A DNA stretch of 6,603 nucleotides from Sphaerochaeta sp. (GCA_023228445.1 JALOBD010000117.1:1-6603); one strand, 5' to 3'. Shown: positions 1 to 6,422, numbered from the stretch's first letter. The notes: generated by a model from the letters alone, not told the origin. Translations and numbers: made by a program.

Positions 1-821
1 AGCACCTCGATGAAGTTGCGCCGTTGGCTGACGACCAGCAGTGCCCTGCTCTGTGACTTCTCCACCTCGATGACATCCCCTTCAGCAAGGGCGAAGTTCT
101 GTTGCCCGTCGAGGGAGAGCATGAGACCGGTGCGCTGGCCTTGTGCGATGGTGATGGAGATCCGTGACTCGCCGCTGACCACCAGCGGTCGGTTGGAGAG
201 GGTGAAGGGGCAGATCGGGGTGATGAGCAGGCAGGAGAGGTCGACATCGAGGATCGGTCCACCGGCGGCAAGGTTATACCCGGTCGAACCGGTAGGGGTG
301 GCGATGATCATGCCATCGGAGCGGAAGAAGCCGGCATCGGTGTCGCCGATCCTCACCGCCATGCTGATGACCTTGCTGATACCGCTGGATGCGACGACCA
401 TCTCGTTGAGCGCATGGGCGGTGTAGACGCGCTTCTGGCCCCTGATCACGGTGGCACGCACCATCAGACGGCGGCTGATGGCATGCTCGCCGGCCAAGAA
501 CAAATCGATCGCCTCCTGCCACTCGTCGATGGAAATCTCGGTGACGAAGCCGAAGGTCCCGAGGTTGATTGCCAAAATCGGGATGCCGTAGGCGTGGAGG
601 TAGCGGGCACAGTAGAGCACCGTCCCGTCACCACCGAGGCAGATGACAAGCCCCGTCCCCTCCTCGATGGCGATCTTCTCATTGGCCGTCATCGTCTTGA
701 CGACCGTACTCCTGATCCCCCTGTCTGCCAGGTAGGCCACGATGGTGTCGCTCATGAGGTGGCTCTCCCTCTTTCTCCAGTTTGCTACGATCAGGACGTG
801 GTCGATCTTCTGCGCATCCAT
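1..821 (-). CDS. nadK: NAD kinase (ATP-NAD kinase), 3' end cut by window edge
   Basis: Cytoplasmic enzyme that phosphorylates NAD+ to NADP+, the only known route to NADP. The reading frame runs from ATG at 821 to the window edge without a stop: 273 codons plus two bases. Visible family motifs are GGDGT (residues 63-67, nucleotide-binding/catalytic Asp), the NLGTFGF segment (86-92), the Asn-Glu pair of the active site (139-140), SDG (168-170) and the diagnostic TPTGSTGY (175-182) followed by an AAGGP stretch. The last residues, RRNFIEVL, match the usual family C-terminus, so probably only about 10 residues are missing. The start is set by AGGAGG six bases upstream. The gene lies directly behind the degT-like gene and probably shares its transcript. 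Motifs are seen directly; function follows from the family. Identification is very secure. Confidence 0.97.
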   Translation of the reverse strand, partial: MDAQKIDHVLIVANWRKRESHLMSDTIVAYLADRGIRSTVVKTMTANEKIAIEEGTGLVICLGGDGTVLYCARYLHAYGIPILAINLGTFGFVTEISIDEWQEAIDLFLAGEHAISRRLMVRATVIRGQKRVYTAHALNEMVVASSGISKVISMAVRIGDTDAGFFRSDGMIIATPTGSTGYNLAAGGPILDVDLSCLLITPICPFTLSNRPLVVSGESRISITIAQGQRTGLMLSLDGQQNFALAEGDVIEVEKSQSRALLVVSQRRNFIEV

Positions 822-827
822 TGCCTG

Positions 828-834
828 CCTCCTA
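828..834 (-). promoter_or_regulatory. nadK ribosome binding site embedded in the upstream stop codon
   Basis: Read on the minus strand, TAGGAGG combines the TAG stop of the degT-like gene (834-832) with a perfect AGGAGG Shine-Dalgarno (833-828), six bases before the nadK ATG at 821. Ribosomes ending on the first gene would sit on the start site of the second, so translational coupling is likely. It also fixes the nadK start. Confidence 0.85.
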
Positions 835-1857
835 CGGAAGGTGTGTGATGACCTTTAAGAGCAATTCTACATCACTTTGCTTGAGAAAGGGGTATATCGG
901 TACCTGGATAGCTCGCAAAAATGGGGCGGTGGCCTGGGGGAAGTGGTCCCAGATCTCGTCCACCGAGGCTGCCAGACTCTCCTCGAAGGTCCGTTTGGCC
1001 ATCACCTGGTACTTGGCTGCGAACTTGATGGCATCTGCGGCCTTGCTGTCCAACACCGCAGAGAAGCCATACCCGTTGGGATTGAAGTCGATGGACCCGA
1101 TGCCCAGGATCCGGTGGTGGGTCTTCAAGAGCGCCTTGGAGAAGGTCGAGTAGAGCTCACGGCGGCGATGGAGGTGGTCGTCGAGCGCTGCCAGTTGGAT
1201 GATTCCCAGCGCCGCATTCATGTCAGGCAGTTCCACATACTCGCGCTGGCCGGAAAAGAGGGAGGAGCAGGCGCCCTTGTACCGCTCTTTGGCATAGGAG
1301 AGGATCGCCCCGCCACCGGTGGAGACAATCCCATCCTCCTCGAAGGCACAGACGACCAAATCGCCCCAGCTGCCGGCCTTCTGCTCCTCAAAGCTGCTCT
1401 CCAGGCTCTCGGTGATGTCCTCGATGATGGACACCCCCAGCTGCCGGTAGTCGCATCCGACCGGGATCTGGCAGAGTGGCTGGTGGATGATGAGCGCGCT
1501 GCACCCCTCCCCCACCAACCTGAGCGCCTCATCCTGGGAGAGGCAGGCGGTATCGCTGTCGATGTCCCCGTAGACGAGGGTGATGTCCAGCTGCGCTGCG
1601 ATGACCTCATACACCGCCGGGCTGAGCACACTTACCCCGACCTTCGCTCCGGCCTCGAGGCCGGCGACGAGCAGCGCAGCGCGCAGTGCATCCGGGTAGG
1701 AGCGTAGCGCGATGCCACCAGCGGTTCCGATGAGCTCACAAAACTGGCGCAGAAACTCGTTCTTCCGTTCCCCCGGCCCGATACGCTCATCGACCATCGT
1801 CTGTAACACCGCATCCATGTCCTTGCGCCGCAAGGTCGGTTTGTAGAATGGAATCAC
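832..1857 (-). CDS. DegT/DnrJ/EryC1/StrS aminotransferase-fold protein lacking the PLP lysine
   Basis: A 341-residue protein with the overall plan of the sugar-aminotransferase (DegT/DnrJ/EryC1/StrS, fold type I PLP) family, but slightly short (usual 360-400) and degenerate at key sites. The N-terminus IPFYKPTL and the later GPGE resemble the family start. The ED of the cofactor-ring-binding loop is kept (Glu146-Asp147), and the GDLVVCAF...STGGGA stretch (165-184) aligns with the family's GD-x-x-x-x-SFH-x-x-K-x-x-x-x-GEGG segment. There, the Lys that forms the Schiff base is replaced by Gly176. The phosphate-binding SGTAAL motif is also altered, to SYPDAL (53-58). Ordinary transamination therefore looks unlikely; the substrate and role are unknown. 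The start is GTG at 1857, preceded by AAGGAG nine bases upstream. It is first in a likely two-gene unit with nadK. No sugar-nucleotide genes are nearby. Fold assignment is fairly secure; function is not. Confidence 0.85.
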   Translation of the reverse strand: MIPFYKPTLRRKDMDAVLQTMVDERIGPGERKNEFLRQFCELIGTAGGIALRSYPDALRAALLVAGLEAGAKVGVSVLSPAVYEVIAAQLDITLVYGDIDSDTACLSQDEALRLVGEGCSALIIHQPLCQIPVGCDYRQLGVSIIEDITESLESSFEEQKAGSWGDLVVCAFEEDGIVSTGGGAILSYAKERYKGACSSLFSGQREYVELPDMNAALGIIQLAALDDHLHRRRELYSTFSKALLKTHHRILGIGSIDFNPNGYGFSAVLDSKAADAIKFAAKYQVMAKRTFEESLAASVDEIWDHFPQATAPFLRAIQVPIYPFLKQSDVELLLKVITHLP

Positions 1858-1883
1858 CGTTCTCTGCTCCTTATGATCGGGGT

Positions 1884-1914
1884 GGGGAGCGGTTCATCCC
1901 ACCGCCTATTCCCC
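1884..1914 (-). other. possible stem-loop in the leader of the degT-like gene
   Basis: GGGGA-GCGGT (1884-1893) can pair with ACCGC (1901-1905) and TCCCC (1910-1914). This leaves a 7-base loop and a 4-base bulge. The element lies between the proposed promoter and the GTG start, so it would be in the 5' leader RNA. There is no following T-run on the minus strand, so it is not a clear terminator. It may be fortuitous in GC-rich DNA. Confidence 0.3.
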
Positions 1915-1932
1915 CTGCCCGCATCGCCTCCA

Positions 1933-1961
1933 ATCGTAGCATGACTGGGAATTTGAGTCGA
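1933..1961 (-). promoter_or_regulatory. putative sigma70-type promoter for degT-like gene and nadK
   Basis: On the minus strand there is TCGACT (-35, 1961-1956, 4/6 to TTGACA), a 17-base spacer, and TACGAT (-10, 1938-1933, 4/6 to TATAAT) preceded by the extended -10 dinucleotide TG. Transcription would begin near 1926, giving a leader of about 70 bases before the GTG at 1857. It sits in the 122-base gap after the AraC gene, which has no clear terminator, so read-through from that gene is also possible. Confidence 0.4.
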
Positions 1962-1979
1962 GGCGTTTCGTTGGGGACT

Positions 1980-2669
1980 TCAGGGACACCCACCGACTCG
2001 CAGGCGCCACTGCTGGGCCGAGATACCCATCCTCTGGCGGAAGATCCGAGCAAAGTATGCCGGGTCGGCGTACCCACACCGCAGCGCAACCTGAGTAATG
2101 GAGAGGCGTTGGTCGGTAAGCAAGGCCAGGCTCGCCTCGATGCGCAGGATCTGCAGGTACGATGAGATTGAGTTGCCGGTCTCAGCCTTGAAGAGGCGAC
2201 AGAGTGAGCTCTTGGTCAACGCGCTCATCGAAGCCAGCTCATCAAGTGACGGTACCTCCTGCAGGTTTTGCTCAAACCGTTCGATGATGCGCCTCACCCG
2301 CCGATCATGGCAAGCGATCGGTCCACGCAACCGGGTCTTGGGACGACCGAGGTGTATTGCTATGATGGCATCGAGCAGCAGCACGTAGGAGCGAACCACC
2401 GCCTCATCCGATGACGGGGGCAGCGGCAGGGTCCAAAATGCAGCCCAACACCCTCCCGCCTTCAACGGACAGGCGATGCACAGGCCATCACCATGGGCGA
2501 AGGAACAGAACTCTCCCTCGATCCGTCGCATGCACACCTTCGAGAGTACAGCAGGAACCGCTTCCTCCCCTCCGATGACCGTGCTCCAGCAGCCACCACT
2601 GAAGAGGGCACCAGAGAGGCGGGCCGTCACACAAAAGTCAGTGAGCGCTGATAAGAACTGGGGATACAC
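1980..2669 (-). CDS. AraC-family transcriptional regulator with cysteine-rich N-terminal domain
   Basis: DNA-binding regulator, about 229 residues from GTG 2669. The C-terminal half (about 125-226) is a typical AraC double helix-turn-helix. The first HTH is in SLDELASMSALTKSSLCRLF, and the second is in the SITQVALRCGYADPAYFARIFRQ segment with the family's characteristic GY-x-D-x-x-YF-x-R-x-F pattern. The N-terminal half is unlike the common cupin sensor. It holds seven cysteines, including C55-x8-C64-x2-C67-x6-C74, and is only faintly reminiscent of PocR-type sensor domains. Metal, Fe-S or redox sensing is inferred, not shown. The gene is divergent from the siderophore importer, so it is probably its local regulator. 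Start choice: TTG 2711 would add 14 residues but has no Shine-Dalgarno. GTG 2669 has a GGAGTAGG stretch upstream and leaves a normal domain boundary. The family call is secure; the start and effector are not. Confidence 0.9.
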   Translation of the reverse strand: MYPQFLSALTDFCVTARLSGALFSGGCWSTVIGGEEAVPAVLSKVCMRRIEGEFCSFAHGDGLCIACPLKAGGCWAAFWTLPLPPSSDEAVVRSYVLLLDAIIAIHLGRPKTRLRGPIACHDRRVRRIIERFEQNLQEVPSLDELASMSALTKSSLCRLFKAETGNSISSYLQILRIEASLALLTDQRLSITQVALRCGYADPAYFARIFRQRMGISAQQWRLRVGGCP

Positions 2670-2737
2670 AGGACAACCTACTCCAAAACAGGAAAATCTC
2701 CACCTTTCCAATATCCGATGATAGCACTAGCATATGT

Positions 2738-2753
2738 GTTAGACATGACTAAC
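2738..2753. promoter_or_regulatory. 16-bp dyad, probable operator between regulator and transporter operon
   Basis: GTTAGACATGACTAAC has perfect 5-bp inverted arms (GTTAG / CTAAC) around a CATG core; only the A/A pair flanking the core breaks symmetry. It lies in the AT-richer divergent intergenic region, about 57 bases before the first transporter gene. The TTAG...CTAA arms faintly recall DtxR/IdeR-type boxes, but the neighbouring AraC protein is the obvious candidate binder. The palindrome is seen directly; its role is inferred. Confidence 0.5.
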
Positions 2754-2784
2754 AAACACTATGACGAATCATGCCGTTTGTCAA
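2739..2784. repeat. four related octamer half-sites (consensus near WTGACNAA)
   Basis: Plus-strand copies are ATGACTAA (2745-2752) and ATGACGAA (2761-2768), 16 bases apart start to start. Minus-strand copies are ATGTCTAA (2746-2739) and TTGACAAA (2784-2777). The first inverted pair forms the 16-bp dyad; the second forms TGACGAA-N8-TTTGTCA. Such spaced repeats in a divergent promoter region suit an AraC-type or metal-responsive regulator. The two outer copies are less exact, so part of the pattern may be chance. Confidence 0.4.
2758..2784 (-). promoter_or_regulatory. putative promoter of the AraC regulator
   Basis: The minus strand carries a perfect TTGACA (-35, 2784-2779) and, 15 bases on, CATAGT (-10, 2763-2758, 4/6). 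The spacing is shorter than ideal. Transcription would start near 2750, inside the 16-bp dyad, consistent with autoregulation. For the rightward operon, only a weak -10 (TATGAC, 2760-2765) without a recognisable -35 is visible, which would suit activator dependence. Confidence 0.3.
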
Positions 2785-2797
2785 TGATCAGCGGTAC

Positions 2798-2805
2798 AGG
2801 GAGGA
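2798..2805 (+). promoter_or_regulatory. ribosome binding site that sets the first permease start
   Basis: AGGGAGGA ends four bases before ATG 2810. It selects this ATG over the in-frame ATG at 2771, which would add 13 polar residues before the first membrane segment and has no Shine-Dalgarno. Confidence 0.85.
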
Positions 2806-2809
2806 TTTC

Positions 2810-3739
2810 ATGCATCGCTACATCCTGTTGACCCTCGTCGTGATCTTCTCCCTTGCATCACTCTCCCTCGGGGTCATCTCATTTGAAGAGACGACGATGC
2901 ACATCCTGGTGCAGAGCCGCCTGCCACGCACCATCTCCATCCTCATCAGTGGCATGAGCCTTGCCACCGCCGGAGCCATCATGCAGCTGTTGACATCGAA
3001 CCGCTTTGTCACCCCCACCACTGGCTCGACCACCGAGTGGGCGAAGCTCGGCCTCCTGATCATCTTGATCTGGACCCCGCAGGCGAGTGTCGTCACAAAG
3101 ACCCTCTTCTCATTCGCCTTTGGGTTTGCCGGAACCATCTCCTTCCTGTTCATCATCAAGCGCATCAAGCTCAAGGAGGCGACGCTCGTGCCGTTGGTGG
3201 GCATCATCTACGGTAATATCATCGCCTCGATCGCAACCTATCTCGGCTACCAACATGACTTGATCCAGAGTATCCAATCCTGGACTCAAGGCACCTTCGC
3301 CCTGATCCTCAAAGGACGGTACGAGGTGCTCTACCTCTCCATCCCCTGCCTCATCGTCGCCATGCTCTACGCCAACCGCTTCACCCTCATCTCGATGGGC
3401 CGTGAGATCTCTATCTCACTGGGGGTGCGGTATCAGGCCACCCTCTACGTCGGTCTGTTGATCGTCAGCACCATCTCCGCCCTCGTCCTGGTCACCGTCG
3501 GGGTCATCCCCTTCATCGGCTTGGTGGTACCCAACATGGTCACCCTCTACCGGGGGGAGAATTTGGAGCAGAACATCACCACCATCGCCCTCCTCGGTGG
3601 ACTCTTCCTCCTCGCCTGCGACATCATCTCCCGCCTGGTGCTCCACCCCTTCGAGATTCCCATCAGCGTGACCGCTTCCATCATCGGCTGCCTGCTCTTC
3701 ATCCTCCTCATCGTAGGCAGGAGGCGCCATGCAGCCTAG
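2810..3739 (+). CDS. yclN: ferric catecholate siderophore ABC transporter, permease subunit 1 (FecCD family, YclN/CeuB/FatD type)
   Basis: Inner-membrane permease of 309 residues, one half of the channel that moves an iron-siderophore complex from periplasm to cytoplasm. It is hydrophobic throughout. The first membrane segment is at about 5-23, then RLPRT (37-41) and the IMQLLTSNRFVTPTT stretch (57-71). This NRF-V-x-P-TT signature is typical of the YclN/CeuB/FatD/VctD branch rather than FepD/BtuC. Near the C-terminus, SMGREISISLGV and the VGVIPFIGLVVPNM stretch form the FecCD coupling region that contacts the ATPase. The length is normal for the family. It is first in the operon and overlaps the next gene by 11 bases. 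Regulation is probably by the divergent AraC protein. The gene symbol is by analogy with Bacillus. The family is very secure; the exact siderophore is inferred from the branch. Confidence 0.93.
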   Translation: MHRYILLTLVVIFSLASLSLGVISFEETTMHILVQSRLPRTISILISGMSLATAGAIMQLLTSNRFVTPTTGSTTEWAKLGLLIILIWTPQASVVTKTLFSFAFGFAGTISFLFIIKRIKLKEATLVPLVGIIYGNIIASIATYLGYQHDLIQSIQSWTQGTFALILKGRYEVLYLSIPCLIVAMLYANRFTLISMGREISISLGVRYQATLYVGLLIVSTISALVLVTVGVIPFIGLVVPNMVTLYRGENLEQNITTIALLGGLFLLACDIISRLVLHPFEIPISVTASIIGCLLFILLIVGRRRHAA

Positions 3740-4679
3740 GCACACCCTCACCATCCTGGTCATCCTCGTCGCGCTCAGTGCAGCACTCTTCCTCTTCTAT
3801 CAGTTGCCAGGGGGTGCAGTCGCCTATATCCTGGAGCGACGGGCAATCAAGCTGGCTGCCTTGATAGTCACCGCAGTGGCCATCGCCATCTCCACCTCGA
3901 TCTTCCAAACCGTCAGCGGAAACAGGATCCTCACCCCCAGCATCCTGGGCCTGGATACCCTCTACCTGCTCGTCCAGACCCTGCTCATGTTCCTCCTCGG
4001 GGCCAAGAGCCTGGCGATGATGGGGCGCATCAGTGACTTCCTCCTCTCCGTAGCCGTGATGATCGTCTTCAGCCTTGCCCTCTTCTCCCTGCTCTTCGGC
4101 AAGCACACCATGCCGTTGACGATGGTGCTCTTCTTGGGCATGGTGTTCGGCCAACTCTTTGGAGCGCTGGCCTCCTTCTTCCAACTCCTCATCGACCCCA
4201 ACGAGTTCTTGACGGTACAGGCACGGATGTTCGCCTCCTTCAACTCGGTGAACACCGCCCTGCTCTTCAGCTCATCGGTGATCGTTGCCGCCATCGCCTG
4301 CGCCCTCGTCTTCTTTCTTGATATCCTCGACGTACTCTCCCTCGGACGGGAGAGTGCCATCACCCTCGGGGTCGACCACCGGCGTGCGTCGCGCCTCTTC
4401 TTGATCATCGTGGCGATCTTGACGGCCATAGCCACAGCCCTTGTCGGGCCGGTCACCTTCTTGGGCTTGTTGGTCGTCAGCCTCGCACGCCAAATAGCAC
4501 CCACCTATCGCCACTCCATCATCCTGCCGACGAGCTGTCTCCTCTCCATGCTCTTCTTGATCGTGGGACAACTCCTCTTTGAGCGGATCTTTCACTTCAA
4601 CACACCGATTTCCATCATCATCAACTTTGCAGGGGGCATCTATCTGCTCTCACATCTCATCCTCCGGGGGACTGTATGA
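3729..4679 (+). CDS. yclO: ferric catecholate siderophore ABC transporter, permease subunit 2 (FecCD family, YclO/CeuC/FatC type)
   Basis: Second inner-membrane permease, 316 residues, expected to pair with the upstream permease as a heterodimer. It has an N-terminal membrane segment (about 7-24), then FQT (59-61) and the NRILTPSILGLD stretch (65-76) that marks the YclO/CeuC/FatC branch. The SLGRESAITLGV stretch and the later VGPVTFLGLLVVSLAR loop are the ATPase-coupling region. About eight to ten hydrophobic segments are visible. The start ATG 3729 lies inside the end of the first permease gene, with AGGAGG (3719-3724) four bases upstream. Its stop overlaps the next start as ATGA. Both overlaps point to translational coupling, which suits equal amounts of the two subunits. 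The two permeases are diverged paralogues, not a recent duplication. The family is very secure; the symbol is by analogy. Confidence 0.93.
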   Translation: MQPRHTLTILVILVALSAALFLFYQLPGGAVAYILERRAIKLAALIVTAVAIAISTSIFQTVSGNRILTPSILGLDTLYLLVQTLLMFLLGAKSLAMMGRISDFLLSVAVMIVFSLALFSLLFGKHTMPLTMVLFLGMVFGQLFGALASFFQLLIDPNEFLTVQARMFASFNSVNTALLFSSSVIVAAIACALVFFLDILDVLSLGRESAITLGVDHRRASRLFLIIVAILTAIATALVGPVTFLGLLVVSLARQIAPTYRHSIILPTSCLLSMLFLIVGQLLFERIFHFNTPISIIINFAGGIYLLSHLILRGTV

Positions 4680-5431
4680 TCACCATCAACCATGCAACGA
4701 AGCGATACGGCAGCCGCAGCGTCGTCAACGATGTCTCGCTCTCCATCGGCGAGGGGACCCTGACCACCCTCATCGGTGCAAACGGCGCCGGCAAGAGCAC
4801 CCTGCTCTCCCTTGTCGGGCGTCTGCTTGAGGGAGAGGGGGAGTTCTTGCTCGAGGGCAAGCGCATCGACCGATACCCCTCCACTGAGCTTGCCAAGCGC
4901 CTCTCGATGCTCAGGCAGAGCAACCACATCACCGTCCGTCTGACGGTAGCCGAACTGGTGGGGTTCGGACGCTTCCCCTACAGCCGCAGCAGGCTCACCG
5001 CTGCCGACCGCCGGATTGTCAGCGAGGCGATCGAGGCGATGGATTTGACCAACCTCTCGGGCAAGTACCTTGACCAACTCTCGGGCGGGGAGCGCCAACG
5101 TGCCTCCATCGCCATGATCATCGCCCAGGACACCAAGTACATCCTCCTCGATGAGCCGCTCAACAACCTTGACATGGCACACTCGGTCCACATCATGAAG
5201 CTCTTGCGAACACTCGTCGATGAGCGGGGCAAGACGGTGATCCTGGTGTTGCACGACATCAACTTCGCATCCTGCTACTCCGATGCCATCATCGCGATGA
5301 AGGATGGAACGCTCGTCTACCACGCTCCCACCGACGATGTCATCACCCCCGATGCCCTCCAGCAGATCTACGGGATGGAAATCCCGGTGTGTGAACACCG
5401 AGGCAGGCGCTTTTGCCTCTACCACCTCTAA
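4676..5431 (+). CDS. yclP: ferric catecholate siderophore ABC transporter, ATP-binding subunit (YclP/CeuD/FatE type)
   Basis: Cytoplasmic ATPase of 251 residues that powers import. All nucleotide-binding elements are intact: Walker A GANGAGKST (34-42), Q-loop Gln81, signature LSGGE (135-139), Walker B YILLDE (155-160), D-loop NNLD (163-166) and switch His193. Stretches such as LVGFGRFPYSRSRLT (94-108), KYLDQLSGGERQRA and DEPLNNLDM-x-HSV-x-IMKLL closely resemble what I recall of Bacillus YclP. This supports the catecholate/petrobactin-type branch over FepC or BtuD. ATG 4676 overlaps the preceding TGA, with a GGGGGA four bases upstream, so translation is probably coupled to the permease. The binding-protein gene follows after 29 bases. 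No missing residues or other oddities are seen. The ATPase call is essentially certain; substrate class is inferred from branch and context. Confidence 0.96.
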   Translation: MITINHATKRYGSRSVVNDVSLSIGEGTLTTLIGANGAGKSTLLSLVGRLLEGEGEFLLEGKRIDRYPSTELAKRLSMLRQSNHITVRLTVAELVGFGRFPYSRSRLTAADRRIVSEAIEAMDLTNLSGKYLDQLSGGERQRASIAMIIAQDTKYILLDEPLNNLDMAHSVHIMKLLRTLVDERGKTVILVLHDINFASCYSDAIIAMKDGTLVYHAPTDDVITPDALQQIYGMEIPVCEHRGRRFCLYHL

Positions 5432-5460
5432 GTCCAAATAGTTGAAGAAGGAGAACCACC

Positions 5461-6402
5461 ATGAATAGACGCACCATCATGATCGCGATGCTGTGCATTG
5501 GTGTGCTCGCAACCCTCTCTGCCCAGCCAGGGCGGGAGAAGGCGGCACCGGCTGCAACCGGAGAAACGGTTGCTGTCACCCATGAACTGGGGACGACGAA
5601 CGTCCCGGTCGACCCCAGGCGTATCCTCGTCTTTGACCTGGGTGCCCTCGACATCCTCGATGACGCCTCCATCTCGGTGACCGCCATCGGACGGGGGGCC
5701 ACCCTGCCGGCCACCCTCTCATGGTACGCAGATACCGAGCGCTACCCGCTGGTAGGCAGCCTCCACGAGCCGGATTTTGAGATGGTGTACCGCCAGAGGC
5801 CGGACCTCATCCTCATCGGCACCCGGGCAGCCCCTGCATACGACGAGCTCTCGAAGATCGCCGCGACGGTGATGATCACCCTGCCGCAGAGTGCCTACAT
5901 GGAGACCCTTGCCTCCAATATCAACATCATCGCCACAATCTTTCCAGAGAAGCGTGCCTATCTCTCCAACGAGTTGGCAGCCCTCAAAGAATCGATTGCC
6001 TCCATCAGGGAGGAAGTTGAGCAGCAGGAACTGACAGCCCTCTTCTTGATGGTCAACGCCTCAAGCCTCTCCGTCTTCGGTCTTAAAAGCCGCTTCGCCC
6101 TCATCTATGACGACTTCGGCTTTACCGTCACAGACGCTGGCATCCAATCGTCAACCCACGGTCAAAGTGCCTCGTTCGAGTACCTCTTGCAGCAGAAGCC
6201 CGACCACCTCTTCGTGCTCGACCGTTCTGCGGCAACCGGGTCGGACGACGGGGTGAGCGCACAGCAGCTTCTGGACAACTCCCTGCTTCGCTCACTGCCC
6301 ACCAAGATCACCTACGTCGACCCGACCTCCTGGTATGTGGCAAGCGGAGGCATCAACGCCACACGGATGATGATCGAGGATATACAAAGCGCGCTGCATT
6401 GA
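5461..6402 (+). CDS. yclQ: periplasmic ferric catecholate siderophore-binding protein (YclQ/CeuE type)
   Basis: Substrate-binding protein of 313 residues that delivers the iron-siderophore to the permeases. It has a signal peptide: MNRR, a hydrophobic core (6-19), and probable cleavage after LSA (21). No lipobox is present (the sole nearby Cys12 is preceded by AML), so it is probably soluble rather than lipid-anchored. The mature protein opens with HELGTTNVPVDPRRILVFDLGALD, the usual start of this Fe-siderophore-binding fold. By recalled comparison with CeuE, Arg122, Arg211 and Arg255 match its catecholate-binding arginines, and His233 (in STHGQSASFEY) and Tyr292 (in DPTSWY) match the His/Tyr iron ligands. 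That pocket suits tetradentate bis-catecholates as well as hexadentate ones. AAGGAG (5448-5453) lies seven bases before ATG. It is last in the operon, as in yclNOPQ and ceuBCDE. The family is very secure; the ligand is inferred. Confidence 0.94.
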   Translation: MNRRTIMIAMLCIGVLATLSAQPGREKAAPAATGETVAVTHELGTTNVPVDPRRILVFDLGALDILDDASISVTAIGRGATLPATLSWYADTERYPLVGSLHEPDFEMVYRQRPDLILIGTRAAPAYDELSKIAATVMITLPQSAYMETLASNINIIATIFPEKRAYLSNELAALKESIASIREEVEQQELTALFLMVNASSLSVFGLKSRFALIYDDFGFTVTDAGIQSSTHGQSASFEYLLQQKPDHLFVLDRSAATGSDDGVSAQQLLDNSLLRSLPTKITYVDPTSWYVASGGINATRMMIEDIQSALH

Positions 6403-6422
6403 CCGAGACAGCGATGAATTTC

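Noticed and set aside
10..848. Plus-strand open frames at the left end
   Set aside because: They are antisense to nadK, which carries clear family motifs.
877..1707. 276-codon open frame on the plus strand
   Set aside because: It is antisense to the degT-like gene, has no family resemblance and arises from GC-rich codon bias.
2771..2809. Upstream in-frame ATG for the first permease
   Set aside because: No ribosome binding site; ATG 2810 has AGGGAGGA, and the extra residues are polar ahead of a normal membrane segment.
2670..2809. Fur box
   Set aside because: No stretch resembles the classical 19-bp GATAATGATAATCATTATC pattern beyond isolated short matches.
3708..4184. 158-codon minus-strand frame, very rich in Glu, Asp, Gln and His
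   Set aside because: The composition is what the reverse complement of a membrane-protein gene gives; it is a shadow of the permease genes.
4640..5437. 265-codon open frame on the minus strand
   Set aside because: It lies opposite the ABC ATPase gene, whose motifs are all intact; it has no Shine-Dalgarno or recognisable domain.
5461..5530. Lipoprotein signal at Cys12
   Set aside because: The preceding residues AML do not fit a lipobox, and Cys12 is in the middle of the hydrophobic core.
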